NCBI GenBank assembly: GCA_030152225.1
Contig: JASLHL010000241.1
Coordinates: 1 to 12,419, forward strand
Reading direction: 5' to 3'
DNA from: Flavobacterium sp.
GTDB taxonomy: Bacteria > Bacteroidota > Bacteroidia > Flavobacteriales > Flavobacteriaceae
Length of the DNA stretch: 12,419 nucleotides
In this document: positions 6,645 through 12,419 of the stretch, in pieces
Position numbering within the stretch: the first letter of the stretch is position 1
Layout of the letters: each line of letters opens with the position of its first letter
Program-made: the position numbers and the translations under genes
Notes under the pieces: model-generated
Told to the model about the DNA's origin: nothing
The model's input: only the letters and a program-made list of their open reading frames with translations
The model's database searches: none

Positions 6645-8093
6645 CTATTCGCGATATTCTTTTCGTGTTTTAAAGTCAATGTAAAACTGATGTTGTTTCC
6701 CCATTGCATCTTCTACTGTAACCCAACCTGAAGTATAGATTGATTTGTAAATGGAAGATGTGATCGTTTGCTTCGCCTGATAGCTATACAACTGATAGCG
6801 ATATTCTTCTTGAGCTACGGCTAATAATCCCAAGTCTACATCCAACCAATACAAGTCTTGGTATATTGGTGCTAAATCCCATTTTTTTGTTTGCGTATTC
6901 CACAAGCCCACACGCTCAACACCTGCTTTGTCTTTTATTGTTATTTTAAAGACATGGTTGAGGGAACTGTTTTTGGTGATTTTTTGTATCGTTGTGTTTT
7001 CTGGGAGTTGATCCGCAGTAATTAGTTCTGATGTATAGGGACGATGTACTCTTGAAACAACATCGAGAACAAAGAAATCAGGAGCATCAATTGAATCTAA
7101 AAGTTGCCCGGTTTCAGAAACGTACTTCCAGTCATATACCCATGCGTCATAATCGAAGACACCCAAGATGAAGTAGGGATAATCGGGAATCGAGTTGACA
7201 TAGCTCACCTTTTGAAGGTAGTCCAATTGTTCTGGAGTTTGTAGGGTGATCGCTTTTGGAAAAGCTTTGTCAAATTGAGGTTCTATCCAGTATGTCTGAT
7301 TGTCGGAATCGTACAAGAAGTGAGGTACGGTGGAATAATAACGGCGTTGATTTACTCCATTTAGTACCATTTTTTCACCCTCAACAAGAAAAGATAATTG
7401 GTCTGTTGCCTCTAGATTTTGTCGTTCAGGCCGTTTTTCATTCGCGTTTAGTAGGGCGTATTTTTCTCCGTTTTGTTGTAAAACGCGCTGATTGTTAAAC
7501 GTATCAATAATGTGCCCCGCTTGTTTTACTAAACGCTTTCCCTTGCGGATATACAGCGTTTCGTTGAACACAAAGTGCTGATCATCCAGTAGTTGTACAT
7601 GAGAAGGGAGAGAGGCCTTAGCACTGAGTTTTTTCGAATACAACACTTGATCAGTTTCAAGGATGAAAACGTCAAATTTTTGACGCGATACGGTTGTATT
7701 TAAACCCGAAAAAATAGTCCATTCCCATTCCCAAAAACGCGAGGTTTTAGTATAGGTTTCTCGACGCATGACAACAGTTAGTTGATCCGTTAGTACCTGC
7801 AAAGATAGATAGCGCTCAGAAAAGGAGACCACCGTTTCTCCTGATTGATTGATGACTGCATATTCCTCTTGTTCGTTTTGAACTACTGCATACCCTGTTG
7901 AAGTAAATAAATCCGCATGCCTGTATTCCGTAGGGAGGACGGGAGTAAAATCGGTATCTACATACATGTAATTTCCGTTCTTTTTTAAATAGGGATAAAG
8001 TTCTTGCTTGATCCTAGGTTGTTGAAGGCGTTCTTTAGACGAATAGCATCCCATAAAGGAAAAAATAGCGAGTAGTAAAAGAGAGAAACGCAT
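6645..8093 (-). CDS. WG-repeat-like lipoprotein of unknown function
   Basis: The product is 482 residues with a short signal peptide and a probable lipobox FMGC, placing the lipidated Cys at residue 16. The -3 residue is Phe, so the box is not classical. Residues about 40-90 follow the WG (KWG) repeat rhythm: a YVD strand, PVLPTEYRHADLF (compare 'VIPxxYDxAxxF' in the family), then GYAVVQNEQEEYAVINQSGETVV. A second region near the C-terminus (about 396-482; VGLWNTQTKKWDLAPIYQDL, then ...) shows the same rhythm. The middle is diverged. WG-repeat proteins are beta-rich and mostly uncharacterised. The gene is alone on this strand, convergent with the DUF4374 gene and divergent from the channel gene. 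A TAACTTTA box on the - strand at 8107-8114 is a weak -7 candidate. I cannot assign a role; calling it an envelope protein is safe. Confidence 0.75.
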   Translation of the reverse strand: MRFSLLLLAIFSFMGCYSSKERLQQPRIKQELYPYLKKNGNYMYVDTDFTPVLPTEYRHADLFTSTGYAVVQNEQEEYAVINQSGETVVSFSERYLSLQVLTDQLTVVMRRETYTKTSRFWEWEWTIFSGLNTTVSRQKFDVFILETDQVLYSKKLSAKASLPSHVQLLDDQHFVFNETLYIRKGKRLVKQAGHIIDTFNNQRVLQQNGEKYALLNANEKRPERQNLEATDQLSFLVEGEKMVLNGVNQRRYYSTVPHFLYDSDNQTYWIEPQFDKAFPKAITLQTPEQLDYLQKVSYVNSIPDYPYFILGVFDYDAWVYDWKYVSETGQLLDSIDAPDFFVLDVVSRVHRPYTSELITADQLPENTTIQKITKNSSLNHVFKITIKDKAGVERVGLWNTQTKKWDLAPIYQDLYWLDVDLGLLAVAQEEYRYQLYSYQAKQTITSSIYKSIYTSGWVTVEDAMGKQHQFYIDFKTRKEYRE

Positions 8094-8152
8094 GTTACAC
8101 GCTGTTTAAAGTTAGATAAACGAATGTACTGGATTTAAACAGGTATCAGTCT

Positions 8153-8287
8153 CCCTATTAATAGGGGTTTTGAAAAACAAATGCAAGGCAAAAGACGAAA
8201 GAACGCTTTGCGAAGCGTTTCGAGATATAAAAAAGAATAACTTGGGGTTGTTCAAGCTGTTATTCAAGAGGCAAGGATTTGCATCTC
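8153..8287. repeat. Four successive dyads in the divergent intergenic region
   Basis: The 263-base gap between the lipoprotein and channel genes holds four inverted repeats in 135 bases. They are a perfect 14-bp palindrome CCCTATTAATAGGG (8153-8166); AACGCTT-tgcg-AAGCGTT (8202-8219); GAATAAC/GTTATTC with an inner TTG/CAA (8235-8265); and GAG-GCAA-ggat-TTGC-at-CTC (8268-8287). None has a proper T-tract, so they are not clear terminators. They lie upstream of the channel gene's -7 box, so they are either DNA-level sites or part of a separate small transcript. Confidence 0.45.
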
Positions 8288-8324
8288 CTATTGAAAATAA
8301 GATTTTATATTCAGATTTTTAAAG

Positions 8325-8332
8325 TAAATTTG
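8325..8332 (+). promoter_or_regulatory. -7 promoter box of the MscS-type channel gene
   Basis: TAAATTTG matches TAnnTTTG exactly and gives an expected start near 8337-8339 and a leader of about 18-20 bases before the ATG at 8357. No good TTTG element is seen at the -33 position. Confidence 0.6.
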
Positions 8333-8356
8333 TTATGATATTTAGAATCCTTACGT

Positions 8357-9982
8357 ATGAAGTATTATTCATTGAATTTTCGCTTTTTCATTCTATTGAC
8401 TGTGTTGTTTATGGGATGCATCACCTGGGCAAAAGACAAAAAACCTAAAACTCCAGAAAAGGTAGAAACAGCACAGCCTGCTTATATTGTCTTGGAAAAA
8501 ACGCCGGTGATTATAATGCACGATACACTATTTAATGTTTATGGGAATATCGGATCGTTTACCTCCAAGCAACGCGCTAAATCAATCGAAAACAAGATAG
8601 CCTCTTTGGTTGACAACTATTTATTTGATGGAGATTCCATCAAATTTGTCGATACAGGAAATTACCTCAATTTGATGTATGATAATGAAATCTTAATGAG
8701 TGTAGATACAATTCAAGCCACTCAGGAGGGTAAAACAAAAATTCAAGCCGCAGCGTTTTATAAGAAGCAAATTATAGATGCAGTAGAATTACAACAGCAC
8801 AGCATGAGCTGGCAACAGTTACTCTTGCAAATAGCAGGGACAATTGGGATTATTATTGCGGAGATTTTCATTATCAAATATATTTACTACGGCTATAGAA
8901 TAGCTAAAGTGATGATTTGGAAACAACGCGGTAAGAAAATCAAGGGCTTGTTTGGTATCATTGACGATCACAGGGCTATGCTTACTACCATTACAATTGC
9001 CAAAGTAGTTCGCTTTCTCATCGTCTTGATCTTTTTGTATATTGGATTATTAGCTGTCTTTAAGCTATTTCCATTTACCAAACACATTTCAGATCAATTG
9101 TTGGATTATGTCTTATCACCATTAAAATCAGTGGGAAGAAGTGTGAGTGCCTATATGCCTAAATTATTTACAATCCTTGTTATTGTATTTATATTCAGGT
9201 ATATGCAGAAATTTGTTCGCTCATTAGCTGAAAAAATAGCCAACAATAAAATAACCCTAAAAGGGTTTTATCCCGATTGGGCTTTCCCAACCTATAACAT
9301 CATCAGTGCGTTGATGTTTATCTTTATGTTTATTCTAATTTTTCCCTATTTACCAAATTCAGATTCCGAAATTTTTAAAGGAGTTTCTGTGTTTGCTGGT
9401 ATTGTGGTGTCCTTGGGATCAACATCGGTTATTGGAAACTTAGTAGCAGGTTTAGTTATTACCTATATGCGTCCTTTTAAAATTGGCGATCGCATTAAAT
9501 TAGGCGAGTACACCGGTGATGTCTTGGAAAAAACAGCATTGGTTACGCGAATTAAAACACCGAAAAACGAAATTATTACCATTCCGAATTCCAATATAAT
9601 GTCTGCACATACGGTCAATTATTCACAATCTGCTAAAGAACACGGATTGATTTTACATACAACCATTGCCGTGGGATACGATGTCCCTTGGCAAAAAGTG
9701 CACGAAATGCTCTATGAAGTAGCCAATAGGACAGAGCACGTATTGAAGCGACAAAAACCATTCATCTTACAGGATCAATTCAGAGATTTCTATGTCGATT
9801 ATCAGTTGAATGTCTACATCAAAGAAGCAAAGTTAACCGCAAAAATCTATTCCGATTTACGTCAACATGCACAAGATGTTTTTGCAGAAAACGAGATTGA
9901 AATGGCTTCCCCTCACTATATTGTCAGTAGAAATGTAGATGGAACGAATACCACTGTTCCACCTAAATACGTAAAAGAGTAG
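8357..9982 (+). CDS. MscS-family mechanosensitive channel with periplasmic N-terminal domain
   Basis: The product is a 541-residue inner-membrane channel, expected to open under membrane tension and release solutes during osmotic downshift. A signal sequence (1-25, TWA at the end) is followed by a soluble, probably periplasmic domain (about 40-150) containing FNVYGNIGSFTSKQRAKSIE and DAVE; similar domains precede MscS cores in Bacteroidota and cyanobacteria. Membrane helices lie at about 154-180, 214-238, 268-285 and 310-332. The pore helix TM3 spans about 343-371 (VFAGIVVSLGSTSVIGNLVAG). The cytoplasmic beta domain follows, with MRPFKIGDRIKLGEYTGDVL and IPNSNIMS, then an alpha/beta vestibule to about 520. 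It is nearly twice the length of E. coli MscS (286 residues). The sequence FMGC at 18-21 makes lipidation an alternative to normal cleavage. It appears monocistronic, with its own promoter and terminator. Confidence 0.9.
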   Translation: MKYYSLNFRFFILLTVLFMGCITWAKDKKPKTPEKVETAQPAYIVLEKTPVIIMHDTLFNVYGNIGSFTSKQRAKSIENKIASLVDNYLFDGDSIKFVDTGNYLNLMYDNEILMSVDTIQATQEGKTKIQAAAFYKKQIIDAVELQQHSMSWQQLLLQIAGTIGIIIAEIFIIKYIYYGYRIAKVMIWKQRGKKIKGLFGIIDDHRAMLTTITIAKVVRFLIVLIFLYIGLLAVFKLFPFTKHISDQLLDYVLSPLKSVGRSVSAYMPKLFTILVIVFIFRYMQKFVRSLAEKIANNKITLKGFYPDWAFPTYNIISALMFIFMFILIFPYLPNSDSEIFKGVSVFAGIVVSLGSTSVIGNLVAGLVITYMRPFKIGDRIKLGEYTGDVLEKTALVTRIKTPKNEIITIPNSNIMSAHTVNYSQSAKEHGLILHTTIAVGYDVPWQKVHEMLYEVANRTEHVLKRQKPFILQDQFRDFYVDYQLNVYIKEAKLTAKIYSDLRQHAQDVFAENEIEMASPHYIVSRNVDGTNTTVPPKYVKE

Positions 9983-10017
9983 GGAAAAGGAGGCTAAGTT
10001 ATAACCTAAATAATGGC

Positions 10018-10056
10018 AGGGTTTGTATCAAAATAACAGATACAAACCCTTTTTTT
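10018..10056 (+). terminator. Rho-independent terminator of the channel gene
   Basis: An 11-bp perfect stem (GGGTTTGTATC, 10019-10029, with GATACAAACCC, 10039-10049) is extended by an A-T pair, has a 9-base loop, and is followed by seven T (10050-10056). Confidence 0.92.
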
Positions 10057-10156
10057 GTCGAATAGAGTACGAAGTCAAACAGGAGTAAAACCCTTAGTAT
10101 TAAAAGAATAGAGGAGTGTTTTTAAACTATTTGGCTAAAAAAGAATGTTAAAAAAA

Positions 10157-10187
10157 TTGTTTACTTACTAATTAGTAAGTAAACTTG
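10157..10187 (+). promoter_or_regulatory. Promoter of the TetR gene with a 26-bp palindromic operator inside it
   Basis: Bases 10159-10184 are a perfect 26-bp palindrome (half-site GTTTACTTACTAA). A TTG (10157-10159) at its left edge and a TAAACTTG box (10180-10187, one mismatch to TAnnTTTG) at its right edge are 20 bases apart, the proper spacing for -33 and -7 elements. The operator therefore fills the promoter spacer, so a bound repressor would exclude RNA polymerase. The same core recurs before the fabF-like gene. The 9983-10156 stretch otherwise holds only the preceding terminator. Confidence 0.8.
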
Positions 10188-10210
10188 TTGTGTTATTTAA
10201 TGAAAAAAAG

Positions 10211-10768
10211 ATGTCTAGTACACGAGATAGAATATTAGAACTGGGGGAAGAGTTAATTCTGACCAAAGGATATAATGGGTTTAGTTATCACGATATATCT
10301 ACGGAATTGGGGATTAAAAATGCAGCAATTCACTACTATTTTGCAACCAAAGAAAATTTGGGAACGAGTATCGTAAAAACCAATATCCAGCGTTTTGAAG
10401 AAATGATAGCCAATATGGAAGCTTTTGATTTTGATCCAGTAAAAAAAATTGAAACCTTTATTAAAATCTATATAAAAAGTCAGCGCGAACGAAAACTTTG
10501 TATTGTTGGAGCGCTGAGTACAGATGTGGAAACACTATATCCTAGCACAAAGGTAGAAGTGACTAAAATCGTAGATTTAATTGTCCAATGGTTAACGCAA
10601 GTACTAGTTGTAGGAAAGGAAAAAGGCGTTTTTCACTTTGAAGAAGACGAAGCCCAACGAGCGTTTTTAATTTTATCAAGTTTAGTAGCTAGTTTACAAT
10701 TAGCCCGAGTAAATAAGTATGTTGACTATCGTGGGTATTGTTATGGGCTTTTAGAACAATTAAAATAA
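10211..10768 (+). CDS. TetR/AcrR-family transcriptional regulator
   Basis: The product is a 185-residue one-component regulator. The N-terminal TetR DNA-binding domain (about 4-52) contains the helix-turn-helix GFSYHDISTELGIKNAAIHYYFATKENL; in pieces, GFSYHDISTELG then AAIHYYF and KENL, with the near-invariant 'YYFxxKExL' ending. The C-terminal ligand/dimer domain has CIVGALSTDVETLYP, like the CxxGxLxxE group of TetR proteins. The ATG at 10211 is chosen over an upstream in-frame GTG at 10190, because the GTG lies at or before the expected transcription start (about 10192) and adds residues outside the domain. A 26-bp palindrome covers its promoter and a close copy precedes the ketoacyl synthase gene 78 bases downstream, so it probably represses both. 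The ligand is unknown; an acyl-thioester or membrane-active compound is a guess from the neighbour. Confidence 0.9.
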   Translation: MSSTRDRILELGEELILTKGYNGFSYHDISTELGIKNAAIHYYFATKENLGTSIVKTNIQRFEEMIANMEAFDFDPVKKIETFIKIYIKSQRERKLCIVGALSTDVETLYPSTKVEVTKIVDLIVQWLTQVLVVGKEKGVFHFEEDEAQRAFLILSSLVASLQLARVNKYVDYRGYCYGLLEQLK

Positions 10769-10798
10769 ACTTATAGCAGTTCATTTTTTTTTAACCCC

Positions 10799-10822
10799 TA
10801 TACTTACTTATTAGTAAGTATA
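10799..10822 (+). promoter_or_regulatory. Second copy of the TetR operator, before the fabF-like gene
   Basis: This 24-bp palindrome (left half TATACTTACTTA, right half TTAGTAAGTATA) has one mismatched pair next to the centre. Its 20-base core differs from the copy before the TetR gene at a single base. It ends 24 bases before the ATG at 10847, and the first copy ends 26 bases before its ATG, so placement is also alike. No convincing TAnnTTTG box was found near it. A run of nine T (10784-10792) lies just upstream without a hairpin. Confidence 0.8.
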
Positions 10823-10846
10823 AAGAAAATAAAAAATAGAAGAAAT

Positions 10847-12091
10847 ATGAAAAGAGTTGTCATTACAGGATTGGGTGCTATTACCCCATTGGGAAATAAT
10901 GTAAATACATTTTGGGAGCACGCCATAGCAGGACAAAGTGGAGCAGGGGCGATTACACATTTTGATGCAACGCCTTTTAAAACGCAATTTGCATGTGAAG
11001 TAAAAAACTTTGATCCTTTGCAATACTTTACAAAACCAGAGGCGAGAAAGATGGATTTGTTTACGCAGTATGCCATAGCTGCAGGGGAAGAATGTATCGT
11101 GGATGCACAGTTGGATTTGGATACGGTGAATCGCCATCGTGTGGGAGCAATTATAGCTACGGGGATTGGTGGACTCGAAACGTTGGAGAACGAGATTTTA
11201 GATTTTGCACACGATCAAGGCCATCCCAAGTTTAATCCGTTTTTTATTACAAAAATGATTTCGAATATGGCAGCAGGTCAGCTGTCGATACGCTATGGTT
11301 TGAAGGGGATGACCTATGCCGTAGCTTCTGCTTGTGCAGCGGCCAACAATGCAATTGGAAGTGCATTTGATGCAATTCGCTTAGGACGTGCGGATATTAT
11401 TTTAGCAGGTGGAGCAGAGGCAACCATTTGTCAATCGGCTATTGCAGGGTTTAATGCCATGAAGGCGTTATCTACAGCAAATGAAGACCCAACAACAGCT
11501 TCTCGTCCGTTTGATGTTAATCGCACCGGTTTTGTTGCAGGTGAGGGCGCTGGGATTTTACTGTTGGAAGAACTTGAGCACGCTCAAAAAAGAGGCGCTA
11601 AGATTTACTGTGAATTGGTAGGTTATGGCGCTGCATCAGATGCCTATCACGTAGCAGCAACCCATCCAGAAGGAGAAGGCGCTAGGGCAGCTATGCAAGC
11701 AGCGTTAACAGATGCAGGCTTACAAGTAAAGGATGTCAACTACATCAATGCGCATGCGACCGCTACACCCGTAGGAGATCGCAGTGAATGCGAAGCCATT
11801 GCTCAGTTGTTTGAAGCGCATTTAGATCAGTTGAACATTAGTGCCACCAAATCGATGACAGGCCATTTATTAGGTGCGGCTGGAGCCATTGAGGCTATTT
11901 TGTGTATTAAGAGTATTACAGAGGGCATCATTCCTCCAACAATTAACTTGGAAACCGTTGATCCTGAAATTAATCCAAAACTCAATCTAACTCCTAATGT
12001 AGCTCAAACCAAACAAGTGGATGTAGCCATGAATAATACCTTTGGTTTTGGTGGGCATACCTCAAGTGTGGTCTTTAAGCGCTTTATCTAG
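10847..12091 (+). CDS. fabF: Beta-ketoacyl-ACP synthase II (FabF/KAS II type), stand-alone paralogue
   Basis: This enzyme condenses malonyl-ACP with acyl-ACP to extend fatty acids by two carbons. At 414 residues it aligns in length and numbering with E. coli FabF: nucleophile Cys163 in ASACAAANNAIG, His303 in INAHATATPVGD, Lys335 and His340 in ATKSMTGHLLGAAGAIEA, and the gating loop FGFGG near 399-403. SDAYH (264-268) also matches the family's second gating loop. The motif around His303 is HATAT rather than the usual HGTST, a notable change beside an intact catalytic set. The housekeeping fabF usually sits with acpP and rnc; neither is here, so this is probably a second, regulated KAS. It follows a TetR gene and carries the same operator. 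It might instead act in a polyketide-like or special lipid pathway, but no such partner genes are visible. The A-rich AGAAGAAAT before the ATG is a plausible start context. Confidence 0.87.
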   Translation: MKRVVITGLGAITPLGNNVNTFWEHAIAGQSGAGAITHFDATPFKTQFACEVKNFDPLQYFTKPEARKMDLFTQYAIAAGEECIVDAQLDLDTVNRHRVGAIIATGIGGLETLENEILDFAHDQGHPKFNPFFITKMISNMAAGQLSIRYGLKGMTYAVASACAAANNAIGSAFDAIRLGRADIILAGGAEATICQSAIAGFNAMKALSTANEDPTTASRPFDVNRTGFVAGEGAGILLLEELEHAQKRGAKIYCELVGYGAASDAYHVAATHPEGEGARAAMQAALTDAGLQVKDVNYINAHATATPVGDRSECEAIAQLFEAHLDQLNISATKSMTGHLLGAAGAIEAILCIKSITEGIIPPTINLETVDPEINPKLNLTPNVAQTKQVDVAMNNTFGFGGHTSSVVFKRFI

Positions 12092-12106
12092 TTGTAAAAA
12101 AATGGG

Positions 12107-12151
12107 GAGAGGGTTTTGTTCTTTTGAGGGTAAAGTTCAAGTCACCCTCTC
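12107..12151 (+). repeat. Inverted repeat after the fabF-like gene
   Basis: GAGAGGGT (12107-12114) pairs perfectly with ACCCTCTC (12144-12151) around a 29-base loop. The position, 15 bases after the stop codon, suits a transcript end, but there is no T-tract after it, so it is only a weak terminator or 3'-stabilising hairpin candidate. The rest of the 12092-12265 gap shows a poor -7-like box (TAAATTAG, 12238-12245) and nothing else. Confidence 0.4.
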
Positions 12152-12265
12152 ATCGCCTCATCTTCTCACATATTAAGTAGTTTTAGGTATTAATTCGATT
12201 TTTCTGAAGAATAAAAGGTTAGTGCCGATTATTTTATTAAATTAGTGAGAAATACAAAATAGACT

Positions 12266-12419
12266 ATGGCAACAATTATAGAAACAGATCGATTGATTAT
12301 CCGCGAAATTACCCGTGAGGATGCGCAGGGGATTTACAATTTAGACAGTGATGAACGCGTGGTAAAATACGTAGGTAGTATGGTGATTACTTCCATGGAA
12401 GAAGCCAATGAAATTATCG
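12266..12419 (+). CDS. GNAT-family N-acetyltransferase, 3' partial
   Basis: Only the first 51 codons are in the window. The opening ETDRLIIREITREDAQGIYNL, seen in parts as ETDRLIIREIT and then EDAQGIYNL, is the first strand and helix of the RimJ/RimL-type GNAT fold (T-x-R-L-x-L-R-x). These enzymes transfer an acetyl group from acetyl-CoA to amines on proteins or small molecules. The acetyl-CoA-binding region (motif A) is beyond the window end, so substrate and completeness cannot be judged. The ATG at 12266 is the natural start for this family. Confidence 0.8.
   Translation, partial: MATIIETDRLIIREITREDAQGIYNLDSDERVVKYVGSMVITSMEEANEII

Noticed and set aside
6549..6731. 60-codon plus-strand frame starting inside the bidirectional terminator
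   Set aside because: It begins in the terminator stem and runs over the end of the opposite-strand lipoprotein gene, with no family match.
8181..8240. Tiny ORF of 19 codons encoding a very basic peptide (MQGKRRKNALRSVSRYKKE)
   Set aside because: It overlaps a hairpin, has no visible promoter or start context, and is short enough to occur by chance.
10190..10210. GTG at 10190 as a longer start for the TetR gene
   Set aside because: It lies at or before the expected transcription start and adds 7 residues outside the conserved domain; the ATG at 10211 fits better.
10751..10795. Possible terminator after the TetR gene (run of nine T at 10784-10792)
   Set aside because: Only a 4-bp stem could be drawn before the T-run, so the TetR and fabF-like genes may be partly co-transcribed.
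10811..11137. Two overlapping minus-strand frames at the start of the fabF-like gene
   Set aside because: Both are antisense to conserved KAS sequence; Cys/Phe-rich content is typical of shadow frames.

Overview
The window reads as a chromosomal segment from a member of the Bacteroidota, most likely a flavobacterium. Four things support this: AT-rich DNA, Bacteroidota-type promoter boxes (TAnnTTTG) instead of -35/-10 boxes and Shine-Dalgarno sites, a TonB receptor with an N-terminal carboxypeptidase-like domain, and lipoproteins with acidic residues after the lipid-bearing cysteine. A Myroides-like genus is a guess only. I see no tRNA, rRNA, CRISPR array, transposase or integrase, so this looks like ordinary core/accessory chromosome rather than a mobile island.

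Left part (1-2600, + strand): the 3' part of a coiled-coil 'zinc ribbon' family protein that has lost all its zinc cysteines, an alpha/beta hydrolase whose start codon lies almost against the preceding terminator, and an RluF-type pseudouridine synthase that appears to be transcribed leaderless and whose terminator overlaps its own stop codon.

Middle part (2600-6600, + strand): a two-gene outer-membrane uptake unit made of a TonB-dependent receptor and a DUF4374 surface lipoprotein. The pair resembles xusA-xusB, the xenosiderophore uptake genes of Bacteroides, but the third gene (xusC, inner-membrane PepSY protein) is absent. Its promoter carries three AGTCTA motifs spaced exactly 30 bp apart, a candidate metal-responsive operator. 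A perfect 16-bp bidirectional terminator separates this unit from a convergent gene for a WG-repeat-like lipoprotein of unknown role.

Right part (8094-12419): an intergenic stretch with four closely spaced dyads, an MscS-type mechanosensitive channel with a signal peptide and periplasmic domain, and then a TetR-type regulator followed by a stand-alone FabF-type ketoacyl-ACP synthase. The regulator and the synthase are each preceded by nearly the same palindrome (core TACTTACTxATTAGTAAGTA). This strongly suggests that the regulator controls both itself and the synthase, as a small lipid-remodelling switch. The window ends in the first 51 codons of a GNAT acetyltransferase.

The two most rewarding items for follow-up are the TetR/FabF pair with its twin palindromes and the 30-bp-phased operator in front of the XusAB-like unit.
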